Shown here: one piece after another, positions 1-7,677 of the stretch
How the letters are laid out: each line of letters opens with the position of its first letter
How positions within the stretch are numbered: the stretch's first letter is position 1
Origin: Chloroflexota bacterium
GTDB taxonomy: Bacteria; Chloroflexota; Dormibacteria; Dormibacterales; Dormibacteraceae
Direction: 5' to 3'
Length of the DNA: 11,201 bases
NCBI GenBank assembly: GCA_005880755.1
Contig: VBGV01000245.1
Coordinates: 1 to 11,201 of the forward strand
Notes under the pieces: model-generated
Database searches by the model: none
Told to the model about the DNA's origin: nothing
Seen by the model: the letters and a program-made list of their open reading frames with translations, nothing else
Translations under genes and position numbers: made by a program

Positions 1-379
1 CATCCAGCAGTTGGTCCGCCTTGGGCGCAGGGCGGCCAGAGCGAAGTCTAAGGCGCCCGCTCTCAAGGGCTCACCGCAGAGGCGGGGAGTCTGCGTGCGC
101 GTCTACACCCAGACCCCCAAGAAGCCGAACTCGGCCCTCCGCAAGGTCGCGCGCGTCCGGCTGACCACCGGCATCGAGGTCACCGCCTACATCCCGGGCA
201 TCGGCCACAACCTCCAGGAGCACTCGGTTGTGCTCATCCGGGGAGGCCGCGTCAAAGACCTGCCGGGCGTCCGCTACCACATCATCCGCGGCACGCTCGA
301 CACGGCCGGCACCAAGAACCGCAAAAAGGCTCGGTCGAAGTACGGAGCGAAGCGGGAAAAGGGCAAGGCGGCAGCCTGA
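1..379 (+). CDS. rpsL: 30S ribosomal protein S12, 5'-truncated by window edge
   Basis: S12 sits at the 30S decoding centre and monitors codon-anticodon pairing. Reading from base 2 gives I-Q-Q-L-V-R, which matches the family start M-P-T-I-x-Q-L-V-R, so only about three codons are missing upstream. The TTG at 11 is an internal Leu codon and not the start. The family core is complete: SPQRRGVC, the loop TPKKPNSALRK with the Lys that streptomycin-resistance mutations commonly hit, and GGRVKDLPGVRYH with the second resistance Lys and the Asp that is often methylthiolated. Both lysines are wild type, so no rpsL-type streptomycin resistance is expected. The tail is basic (KKARSKYGAKREKGKAAA), as usual. 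The TGA stop shares one base with the rpsG ATG, which suggests translational coupling. This is the first gene of the str cluster, so its promoter lies outside the window. Confidence 0.98.
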   Translation, partial: IQQLVRLGRRAARAKSKAPALKGSPQRRGVCVRVYTQTPKKPNSALRKVARVRLTTGIEVTAYIPGIGHNLQEHSVVLIRGGRVKDLPGVRYHIIRGTLDTAGTKNRKKARSKYGAKREKGKAAA

Positions 380-849
380 TGCCTCGCCGCAACCGTCCCG
401 TCAAGCGTGTCGTCGCGCCCGACCCGGTGTACCAGTCGGAGGCGATCGCCAAGTTCGTGAACGTCGTCATGAGCCGCGGCAAGCGGTCCACGGCCGAGAA
501 GGTCGTCTATGACGCGCTGGCCCGCGCCTCCAAGCAGGCGAAGAAGGAGCCGCTGGAGGTTTTCGACTCGGCCCTGCGCAACGCGACGCCACTGCTCGAG
601 GTCAAGCCTCGGCGGGTCGGCGGCGCCACCTACCAGGTCCCAGTCGAGATCCGCCCGGAGCGCCGGCTTGCTCTCGCCCGCCGGTGGCTCGTTCGTTTCG
701 CGAGGCAGCGCGGTGGGAAGAGTATGTCCGAGAAGCTCGCTTTCGAGATTCTTGATGCTGCGCAGAACACCGGCGGTGCGGTAAAGCGCAAAGAGGAGAC
801 GCACCGGATGGCCGAAAGCAACAAAGCTTTCTCGCACTTCCGGTACTAA
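379..849 (+). CDS. rpsG: 30S ribosomal protein S7
   Basis: S7 is the primary 16S rRNA-binding protein that starts assembly of the 30S head, and its hairpin reaches the E site. The 156-residue product has normal family length. Recognisable segments are the basic N-terminus MPRRNRPVKR, DPVYQSEAIAKFVN, the GKRSTAEKVVYDAL helix, VGGATYQVPVEI and the C-terminal EETHRMAESNKAFSHFRY. The ATG lies in a TGATG overlap with the rpsL stop, with an AAGG sequence at 365-368 as ribosome binding site. In E. coli the rpsL-rpsG spacer carries the S7 autoregulatory RNA site. Here there is no spacer, so that form of control cannot operate at this junction. The next gene, fusA, begins within a few bases of the TAA stop. 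Confidence 0.98.
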   Translation: MPRRNRPVKRVVAPDPVYQSEAIAKFVNVVMSRGKRSTAEKVVYDALARASKQAKKEPLEVFDSALRNATPLLEVKPRRVGGATYQVPVEIRPERRLALARRWLVRFARQRGGKSMSEKLAFEILDAAQNTGGAVKRKEETHRMAESNKAFSHFRY

Positions 850-852
850 GAG

Positions 853-2961
853 ATGAACGTGGCACTGAAGATGCAGGAACGTCCCGTCGCCATCGACAAG
901 GTCCGAAACATCGGGATCATGGCGCATATAGACGCGGGCAAAACGACGACGACCGAGCGGATCCTTTTCTACGCGGGACGTATCCACAAGATGGGCGAGG
1001 TCCACGAGGGAGCCGCGACCATGGACTGGATGGTCCAGGAGAAGGAGCGCGGGATCACGATCACGTCGGCCGCGACAACGGCCAACTGGCGCGACCACGC
1101 GGTCAACATCATAGACACACCCGGGCACGTGGACTTCACGGTCGAGGTCGAGCGGAGCCTCCGCGTGCTCGACGGCGCGGTTGCGGTCTTTGACGCGGTC
1201 GCTGGCGTCGAGCCGCAGTCCGAAACGGTCTGGCGCCAGGCCGACCGCTACGGCGTGCCTCGCATCGCCTTCATCAACAAGATGGACCGCATCGGAGCGG
1301 ACTTCTACGGTTCGTTGAACTCGATCCGTACGCGCCTGGGCGCCCGGGCGATCCCGATCCAGCTGCCCATCGGCTCCGAGGCGAACTTCCAGGGCTACAT
1401 CGACCTGCTGAGCAAAGAGGCGATCGTCTACACCGACGACCTGGGCACCAAGAGCACCGAGTCGCTGGACATCCCGGCCGGCATGCAGGACCTGGTCAGC
1501 CAGTACAGGCACGACCTGATCGAGGCCGTCGCCGACTTCGACGACGGGATCATGCACAAGTACCTCGAGGAGCAGGACATCGCCGAGGAAGAGATCAAGG
1601 CGGGATTGCGCCGCGGCACGGTCGCGGGCGTGCTCGTCCCCGTGCTCTGCGGCGCTGCGCTGCGCAACCGCGGCGTACAGCCGATCCTCGACGCGGTTGT
1701 CGATTACCTGCCGTCGCCGGCGGACGTGCCGGCGGTCGAGGGCAAGGACCCGAAGACTGGCGCTTTGGAGGTGCGCGAGCACGATGACAACGAGCCGTTC
1801 TCCGCGCTGGCCTTCAAGATCCAGATGGACCCGCAAGGCGTCGGCAAGCTGACGTTCTTCCGCGTCTACTCAGGGCGTCTGAAGGCGGGCTCGTCGGTGA
1901 TGAACGCGTCGACCGGCAAGCGCGAGCGGATCGGCCGCATCCTGCGCATGCACGCCATCCGCCGCGAGGACGTTGACGAGGTCTTCACGGGCGACATCGC
2001 CGCCGCGGTCGGGTTGAAGGTGACCACGACTGGCGACACCCTTTGTGACGAGGCGCACCCGATCCTGCTCGAGTCGATCACGTTCCCCGAGCCGGTGATC
2101 TCGGTCGCCATCGAACCGAAGACAAAGGTCGACCAGGAGAAGCTCGGCATGGCGCTGCAGCGGCTGTCCGAAGAGGACCCGACCTTCAAGGTGCACACCG
2201 ACGAGGAGACGGGCCAGACGATCATCGAGGGCATGGGCGAGCTCCACCTCGAGATCATCATCGACCGCATGCTGCGCGAGTTCCGCGTCGACGCCAACCA
2301 GGGCAAGCCGCAGGTCGCCTACAAGGAGGCCATCAAGCGCGAGGCCAAGGGTGTCGGGCGGTTCGTCCGCCAGACCGGCGGCAAGGGCCAGTACGGCCAC
2401 GCCGAGGTTGTGGTCCGTCCGGGCGAGCGCGGGAGCGGCTTCATCTTCGAAGACAAGGTGACCCAGGGTCGCATCCCGAGGGAGTACATCCCCGCGGTCG
2501 AGAAGGGCATCCGCGAAGCGATCCAGACGGGCGTCGCGGCCGGCTACCCGGTCGTCGATATCACCGTCACGCTCGTCGACGGTTCGTACCATCCCGTCGA
2601 CTCGAGCGAGATGGCGTTCCAGGTCGCCGGTTCGATGGCGGTCAAGGACGGTATGCACAAGGCGCAGCCGTACTTGCTCGAGCCGATCATGAAGGTCGAC
2701 GTCGTGATGCCCGAGGAATACCTCGGCGATGTCATGGGCGACCTCGCGTCGCGTCGCGGTCATATCCTCGGCATGGAAGGCCGCGGCACGTCGCAGAACG
2801 TGAAGGCCACCGTGCCCCTGGCCGAGATGTTCGGCTACGCCACCGAGCTTCGCTCGATGACGTCGGGGCGCGCGACCTATTCGATGGAATTCAGTCATTA
2901 CGCAGAGATGCCCGGAAACCTGGCGGAGGCTGTGGGCCGCCGCGAAAAGGCGCGGAGTTAG
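853..2961 (+). CDS. fusA: Elongation factor G
   Basis: EF-G is the cytosolic GTPase that drives tRNA-mRNA translocation and, with RRF, ribosome recycling. The 702-residue product shows all G motifs: AHIDAGKT at 24-31, RGITIT at 66-71 (switch I), DTPGH at 88-92 (switch II) and NKMD at 142-145. Beta-barrel domain II and domains III-V follow. The domain IV tip segment HPVDSSEMAFQVAGSMAVKDG is intact, so this is an active translocase of ordinary length and not a resistance-type paralogue. The start is uncertain. ATG 853 has no well-spaced Shine-Dalgarno. GTG 859 has AAGAG six bases upstream. ATG 871 would give the 11-residue lead before RNIGI that is typical of the family. It follows rpsG after 3 nt and precedes tuf after 13 nt. 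Confidence 0.97.
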   Translation: MNVALKMQERPVAIDKVRNIGIMAHIDAGKTTTTERILFYAGRIHKMGEVHEGAATMDWMVQEKERGITITSAATTANWRDHAVNIIDTPGHVDFTVEVERSLRVLDGAVAVFDAVAGVEPQSETVWRQADRYGVPRIAFINKMDRIGADFYGSLNSIRTRLGARAIPIQLPIGSEANFQGYIDLLSKEAIVYTDDLGTKSTESLDIPAGMQDLVSQYRHDLIEAVADFDDGIMHKYLEEQDIAEEEIKAGLRRGTVAGVLVPVLCGAALRNRGVQPILDAVVDYLPSPADVPAVEGKDPKTGALEVREHDDNEPFSALAFKIQMDPQGVGKLTFFRVYSGRLKAGSSVMNASTGKRERIGRILRMHAIRREDVDEVFTGDIAAAVGLKVTTTGDTLCDEAHPILLESITFPEPVISVAIEPKTKVDQEKLGMALQRLSEEDPTFKVHTDEETGQTIIEGMGELHLEIIIDRMLREFRVDANQGKPQVAYKEAIKREAKGVGRFVRQTGGKGQYGHAEVVVRPGERGSGFIFEDKVTQGRIPREYIPAVEKGIREAIQTGVAAGYPVVDITVTLVDGSYHPVDSSEMAFQVAGSMAVKDGMHKAQPYLLEPIMKVDVVMPEEYLGDVMGDLASRRGHILGMEGRGTSQNVKATVPLAEMFGYATELRSMTSGRATYSMEFSHYAEMPGNLAEAVGRREKARS

Positions 2962-2963
2962 TT

Positions 2964-2969
2964 AGGAGG
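2964..2969 (+). promoter_or_regulatory. Strong Shine-Dalgarno for tuf
   Basis: AGGAGG lies five bases before the GTG start of tuf, just after the fusA stop. It is the most consensus-like ribosome binding site seen in the window. That fits the need to make EF-Tu in large excess over ribosomal proteins from the same message, and it supports GTG 2975 as the start. Confidence 0.85.
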
Positions 2970-2974
2970 AGACA

Positions 2975-4148
<1,174 letters not shown>

Positions 4149-4159
<11 letters not shown>

Positions 4160-4176
4160 CCCACATCACATATAGA
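4149..4176 (+). promoter_or_regulatory. Weak candidate promoter before rpsJ
   Basis: The 38-nt tuf-rpsJ gap is locally AT-rich in a GC-rich window. It contains TATAGA at 4171-4176, four of six matches or better to a -10 box. TCGTCA at 4149-4154 lies 16 bases upstream as a poor -35 match inside the end of tuf. If used, it would start transcripts only about 15 nt before the rpsJ GTG and so give the S10 cluster its own promoter without a regulatory leader. This is pattern matching only. Confidence 0.2.
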
Positions 4177-4177
4177 T

Positions 4178-4188
4178 AAGGAGAAGGG
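4178..4188 (+). promoter_or_regulatory. Purine-rich ribosome binding site for rpsJ
   Basis: AAGGAGAAGGG contains two overlapping Shine-Dalgarno-like cores. AAGGG (4184-4188) has a nine-base spacing to the GTG at 4198. AAGGAG is stronger in sequence but 14 bases away. This supports the GTG as the rpsJ start. Confidence 0.65.
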
Positions 4189-4197
4189 CAGGCAGTA

Positions 4198-4503
4198 GTG
4201 GCGCAGAAGATTCGGATCCGGCTCAAGGCCTATGACCACCGGGTGCTGGACCAGGCGGCGGACAAGATCGTCGACACCGCCCGCCGTACGAACGCGCGCA
4301 CTGCCGGCCCGATTCCGCTTCCCACCGAGATCTCCAAGCTGACCGTGATCCGCAGCCCCTTCATCGACAAGGACTCGCGCGAGCAGTTCGAGATGCGCAC
4401 GCACAAGCGCATCGTCGACATCCTCGACCCGAACCCAAGGGTGGTCGACGCCTTGATGCGCCTCAGCCTGCCTGCGGGCGTGAGCATCGAAATCAAGTCA
4501 TGA
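4198..4503 (+). CDS. rpsJ: 30S ribosomal protein S10
   Basis: S10 is a 30S head protein, and as NusE it also joins the antitermination complex with NusB. The 101-residue product has the family signature IRIRLKAYDHRVLDQAA at the N-terminus, AGPIPLPTE in the middle, SREQFEMRTHKR, and ILDPNPRVVDALMRLSLPAGVSIEIK at the end. The GTG start is chosen because MAQKIRIRLK matches the family N-terminus and a purine-rich ribosome binding site precedes it. The stop overlaps rplC in an ATGA. It is the first gene of the S10 cluster. The only upstream space is 38 nt, too short for the long L4-responsive leader known from E. coli. Confidence 0.98.
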   Translation: MAQKIRIRLKAYDHRVLDQAADKIVDTARRTNARTAGPIPLPTEISKLTVIRSPFIDKDSREQFEMRTHKRIVDILDPNPRVVDALMRLSLPAGVSIEIKS

Positions 4504-5162
4504 AAGGCCTACTCGCGAGGAAGCTGGGCATGACTCAGCTGTTCAACCCCGACGGCACCACCTCCGCCGTGACCGTGCTCGAGGCCGGGCCATGCCGGGT
4601 GCTTGGGCTGCGAACCGCTGAGAAGGACGGCTACCAGGCCGTCCGCATCGCGTTCGCGCCGGCCAAAGAGGGCCGGCTCAACAACCCTCAGCTGGGCGAG
4701 TTCAAGAAGGCAAACCTCGACCCGCACCACCACATCGTCGAGATCCGCAACTACGAGGGAGTCGAGGCCGGTCAGGAGCTGAAGGCGGAGATCTTCGCCG
4801 CCGGCGAGCTCGTCGACGTGACCAGCACCAGCAAAGGCAAGGGTTTTCAGGGCCTCATCAAGCGGCATAAGTTCAGCCGGGGGCCCGAGTCACACGGCTC
4901 GATGAACGTTCGCCAGCCGGGCGCGATCGGCGCAACCGACGCGGCTCGCGTCTTCAAGGGCGTGCGCATGTCGGGCCAGATGGGCAACGTGCGGACAACG
5001 TCTCGCGCCTACAAGGTGGTGCGTGTCGACGCCGAGAGGAACCTGCTTTTGGTCAAAGGCGGAGTGCCGGGCGCGAAAGGCGCGCTCGTCCTCGTCAGGC
5101 AGTCGACCAAGAAGGTCAAGCCCAAGGGTCCGGCCGGCAAACCGAACCCGAGGAAGGTCTGA
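4500..5162 (+). CDS. rplC: 50S ribosomal protein L3
   Basis: L3 binds 23S rRNA early in assembly, and its central loop reaches the peptidyl-transferase centre. The 220-residue product begins MKGLLARKLGMTQLF, the standard L3 start. It contains SKGKGFQGLIKRHKFSRGPESHGS (about 111-134) and the loop VFKGVRMSGQMGN (about 151-163). Gln160 matches the Gln that PrmB methylates in E. coli L3. ERNLLLVKGGVPGAKGALV follows near the end, and the C-terminal tail is Lys/Pro-rich. The start is in an ATGA overlap with rpsJ, and the stop shares one base with the rplD ATG. The stretch between HGS and IGA (MNVRQPGA) differs mildly from the more usual form but is colinear with it. Confidence 0.97.
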   Translation: MKGLLARKLGMTQLFNPDGTTSAVTVLEAGPCRVLGLRTAEKDGYQAVRIAFAPAKEGRLNNPQLGEFKKANLDPHHHIVEIRNYEGVEAGQELKAEIFAAGELVDVTSTSKGKGFQGLIKRHKFSRGPESHGSMNVRQPGAIGATDAARVFKGVRMSGQMGNVRTTSRAYKVVRVDAERNLLLVKGGVPGAKGALVLVRQSTKKVKPKGPAGKPNPRKV

Positions 5163-5869
5163 TGGCGGAAACCAAAACAAGAACCCGAACCAAGAAGGCA
5201 GCGGAAGCGAAGGAGCCCAAACCGCTGCAGGTGCCGTTCTTCGACGCCCTCGGCGAGCGCAACGGCGAGGTCGACCTGCCCGAGGCGATCTTCTCGGAAA
5301 AGCCGAACGTACCCGTCATGCACCAGGCCTACCTCCGCCAGCTGGCCAACGCGCGCCAGGGCACCGCGAGCACCAAAACAAGAGGCGACGTCTCGGGCGG
5401 TGGGGCCAAGCCCTACCGGCAGAAAGGCACCGGCCGCGCCCGCCACGGCTCGACCAGAGAGCCGAGCATGAAAGGCGGCGGGAACGTCTTCGGCCCGCGG
5501 CCGCGCGATTTCTCGCAGAGGATGCCCAAGCAGATGCGCCGCCTCGCCCTGCGCAGCGCGCTCAGCCAGAAGGCCATTGACGGCCAGATCAGGGTCATCG
5601 AGTCATTCGTCTTCGACGAGCCGAAGACCAGCCAGGCCGCCGAGCTCCTGGAAACGATCGGCTTCGACAGCACCGCGCTGGTCGTGCTGCCTGCGCCGAA
5701 CTACACGGTCAGTCGGTCGTTCGAGAATCTGGCCGGCGCGAAGATCGTCCTCGCCCGCAACCTGAATGTGCGAGACCTGTTCTCGCATACGTACCTGTTG
5801 CTGGCGAAGGACTCGATCGAGCTGCTCGAAGAAAACTTCAGCCGGCGCGAGCAGGGCGAGGTCAGATGA
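5162..5869 (+). CDS. rplD: 50S ribosomal protein L4
   Basis: L4 (also called uL4) binds 23S rRNA, and its long loop forms part of the exit-tunnel constriction with L22. The 235-residue product has the conserved loop GGGAKPYRQKGTGRARHGSTR followed by GGGNVFGPRPRDFS and RRLALRSALS. The macrolide-relevant loop lysine and glycine context KGTGRARHGS looks wild type. About 20 extra N-terminal residues rich in Thr, Lys and Glu (MAETKTRTRTKKAAEAKEPK) precede the usual start of the fold. The ATG is in a TGATG overlap with rplC. In E. coli L4 represses its own operon through a long leader before rpsJ, and no room for such a leader exists here. Confidence 0.97.
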   Translation: MAETKTRTRTKKAAEAKEPKPLQVPFFDALGERNGEVDLPEAIFSEKPNVPVMHQAYLRQLANARQGTASTKTRGDVSGGGAKPYRQKGTGRARHGSTREPSMKGGGNVFGPRPRDFSQRMPKQMRRLALRSALSQKAIDGQIRVIESFVFDEPKTSQAAELLETIGFDSTALVVLPAPNYTVSRSFENLAGAKIVLARNLNVRDLFSHTYLLLAKDSIELLEENFSRREQGEVR

Positions 5870-6186
5870 CGACGCGAGCGGCGAGCGAGATCGTGATCGG
5901 CCCGGTCATCACCGAGCGCACCTACCAGCTCTACACGCAAGGCCGCTATACGTTCAAGGTCTCGCCCACCGCGAGCAAGACCGAGATCAAGAAGGCGCTC
6001 GAAGAGCAGTACGAGACGCAGAACATCAAGGTCCGCGACATCAACACCGTGAGCATGCGCGGCAAGAAGAGGCGCAGCTTTCGCCGCACCGGGGCGGGCT
6101 CGGTCGGTAAGACGACCGACTGGAAGAAGGCGATCGTGACGCTCGGCGAAGGCCAGAAGATCGAAGGCCTGTTCGGGAGCGTGTAG
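5866..6186 (+). CDS. rplW: 50S ribosomal protein L23
   Basis: L23 sits at the exit-tunnel rim and is a docking site for trigger factor and SRP. The 106-residue product has the family pattern: IGPVITERTYQL near the N-terminus (most homologues read ITEKS), YTFKVSPTASKTEIKKALEE, then IKVRDINTVSMRGKKRR and a C-terminal DWKKAIVTLGEGQKIE. The start is an ATGA overlap with the rplD stop. The gene ends with TAG 3 nt before rplB. Length and order in the S10 cluster agree with the assignment. Confidence 0.97.
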   Translation: MTTRAASEIVIGPVITERTYQLYTQGRYTFKVSPTASKTEIKKALEEQYETQNIKVRDINTVSMRGKKRRSFRRTGAGSVGKTTDWKKAIVTLGEGQKIEGLFGSV

Positions 6187-6189
6187 AAA

Positions 6190-7032
6190 ATGCCAGTAAG
6201 AAAGTTCAAGCCGACGAGCCCTGGAAGAAGGTTCATGACGATCTCCGGCTTCGACGAGATCACGACAGACACGCCGGAGAAGACCCTGCTCGAGTCGCTC
6301 CCGACGCACGCCGGGCGCAACAACCAGGGACGGATCACGACGCGCCATCAGGGTGGTGGCTACCGAAAGATCTACCGCAAGATCGACTTCAAACGCGACA
6401 AAGTCGGGGTGCCGGGCAAGGTCGCGACCATCGAATACGACCCCAACCGGAGCGCCCGCATCGCGCTCATTCATTACAAGGACGGCGAGAAGCGCTACAT
6501 CCTGGCGCCGCTGGGCCTGAAGGTCGGCGACCCGATCGAAGCCGGCGTCGAGGCTCCCGTAAGAATCGGCAACGCGATCCCCCTCGAGCACATCCCCGTC
6601 GGTTCCACCGTCCACAACATCGAGCTGACCCTGGGAAGAGGCGGCCAGCTCGTGCGATCGGCCGGCACGAGCGCGCAGCTGCTTGCCAAGGAAGGCGATT
6701 ACGCGGTCATCCGCATGCCGAGCGGCGAGCTGCGCCGGATTCACATCCGCTGCCAGGCCACCATCGGCCAGGTCGGTAATATCGAGCACGAGAACGAGTC
6801 CGGCGGCAAGGCCGGCCGCAGCCGCTGGCTGGGCCAGCGCCCCGAAGTGCGCGGCTCGACGATGAACCCCCGCGACCATCCACATGGCGGTGGCGAGGGC
6901 AAGACGGGACCCGGTGGCAATCCCAAGACGCCTTGGGGCAAGCCCGCACTCGGCTACCGCACGCGCAAGAAGAACAAGGCGTCGAGCAAGCTCATCATCC
7001 GGCGCCGCGAGAAGAAAGGACGCAAAAAGTAA
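6190..7032 (+). CDS. rplB: 50S ribosomal protein L2
   Basis: L2 is a core 23S rRNA-binding protein needed for subunit association and peptidyl transfer. The 280-residue length is normal. The N-terminus has FKPTSPGRRFMTI, then GRNNQGRITTRHQGGGYRK and IEYDPNRSARIALIHY. The C-terminal domain has the near-universal segment NPRDHPHGGGEG at 226-237, with His230 matching the E. coli His229 implicated in peptidyl-transferase activity. Position 228 is Arg where Val or Asn is common. The tail TPWGKPALGYRTRKKNKASSKLIIRRR is standard. The ATG is 3 nt after rplW, with GGGAG at 6175-6179 as ribosome binding site. The stop is followed directly by the rpsS GTG. Confidence 0.98.
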   Translation: MPVRKFKPTSPGRRFMTISGFDEITTDTPEKTLLESLPTHAGRNNQGRITTRHQGGGYRKIYRKIDFKRDKVGVPGKVATIEYDPNRSARIALIHYKDGEKRYILAPLGLKVGDPIEAGVEAPVRIGNAIPLEHIPVGSTVHNIELTLGRGGQLVRSAGTSAQLLAKEGDYAVIRMPSGELRRIHIRCQATIGQVGNIEHENESGGKAGRSRWLGQRPEVRGSTMNPRDHPHGGGEGKTGPGGNPKTPWGKPALGYRTRKKNKASSKLIIRRREKKGRKK

Positions 7033-7317
7033 GTGAGCAGATCAACCAAGAAGGGACCGTTTATCAGCCCTTCCCTTCGCGACAAGATCGAGAAGATGAA
7101 CCAGACGCGCGACAAGAAGGTGATCCGCACCTGGGCGCGCGCGTCCGTCATCTATCCCGACATGGTCGGTCACACGATCGCGGTGCACGACGGCCGCAAG
7201 CACGTGCCCGTCTTCATCAGCGAGAACATGGTCGGCCACAGGCTGGGCGAGTTCGCGCCGACCCGTCACTTCCGCGGCCACGGCACCCACACCGAAAAGA
7301 CGACGACGGTCAAGTAG
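7033..7317 (+). CDS. rpsS: 30S ribosomal protein S19
   Basis: S19 is a 30S head protein that pairs with S13 near the A-site finger. The 94-residue product matches the family from end to end: MSRSTKKGPFISPSL, KKVIRTWARASVIYPDMVGHTIAVHDGRKHVPVFI, then MVGHRLGEFAPTRHFRGHG. The GTG start follows the rplB stop with no gap. It is chosen because MSRSTKKGPF is the canonical N-terminus and AAAGGA at 7015-7020 can serve as Shine-Dalgarno. It lies between rplB and rplV as in most bacteria. Confidence 0.97.
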   Translation: MSRSTKKGPFISPSLRDKIEKMNQTRDKKVIRTWARASVIYPDMVGHTIAVHDGRKHVPVFISENMVGHRLGEFAPTRHFRGHGTHTEKTTTVK

Positions 7318-7320
7318 GGC

Positions 7321-7677
7321 ATGGCAACGATGGAAGTTTCCGCAGTGCAGAGGTTTGTCCGTAGAACGCCCCGCAAAGCGCGGCTGGTGGCCGACTCCGT
7401 GAAGGGAATGAAGGTGTCGGAAGCGCTCGCCCTGCTGGAGTTCTCGCCCAAGCACGCGGCGAAGGACGTGGCCAAGGCGATCAAATCCGCCGCCGCCAAC
7501 GCCGAGCACAACTTCAACCTCAACCGCGACGACCTCGTGCTCAAGCAGCTTCTCATCGACGAAGGTCCGACCTTCCGTCGCCGGCGCCCGGTGAGCCGCA
7601 GCATGGCGCACGAGTACTTCCACCGCACCTGCCACATCACGGCGGTCGTCGAAGACCAGCCAGAGGTAAAGAGATAG
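7321..7677 (+). CDS. rplV: 50S ribosomal protein L22, divergent tunnel hairpin
   Basis: L22 binds 23S rRNA, and its long beta-hairpin lines the exit tunnel. The globular part is typical (RRTPRKARLVADSVKGMKVSEAL, then IKSAAANAEHNFNLNRDDLVLKQLLIDEGP). The hairpin aligns to E. coli without gaps, but its tip is unusual. Where most homologues read P-R-A-x-G-R-A, this protein reads P-V-S-R-S-M-A at 90-96. It then returns to HRTCHITAVVED. Two starts are possible: ATG 7321, as listed (118 residues), or ATG 7330. The latter would give the shorter MEVSA start that matches E. coli METIA and puts an AGGG ten bases upstream. TAG is followed at once by the rpsC TTG. Confidence 0.95.
   Translation: MATMEVSAVQRFVRRTPRKARLVADSVKGMKVSEALALLEFSPKHAAKDVAKAIKSAAANAEHNFNLNRDDLVLKQLLIDEGPTFRRRRPVSRSMAHEYFHRTCHITAVVEDQPEVKR

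Noticed and set aside
11..379. TTG at 11 as the start of S12
   Set aside because: The frame continues upstream as I-Q-Q-L, matching the S12 N-terminus, so the gene is simply cut by the window edge.
274..1836. 520-codon open frame on the minus strand opposite rpsG and fusA
   Set aside because: It lies antisense to conserved S7 and EF-G. Its composition (Arg/Asp/Val/Leu-rich, no recognisable domain) is what high-GC codon bias gives on the opposite strand.
5701..6885. 394-codon minus-strand open frame opposite rplD, rplW and rplB
   Set aside because: It is a shadow of three certain ribosomal protein genes, with no start signal or family resemblance.
7588..7608. Frameshift or assembly error as the cause of the odd L22 hairpin tip
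   Set aside because: The frame is intact on both sides, the alignment has no gap and the codons look like those of the neighbours. A base-level error is possible but would need several independent substitutions.
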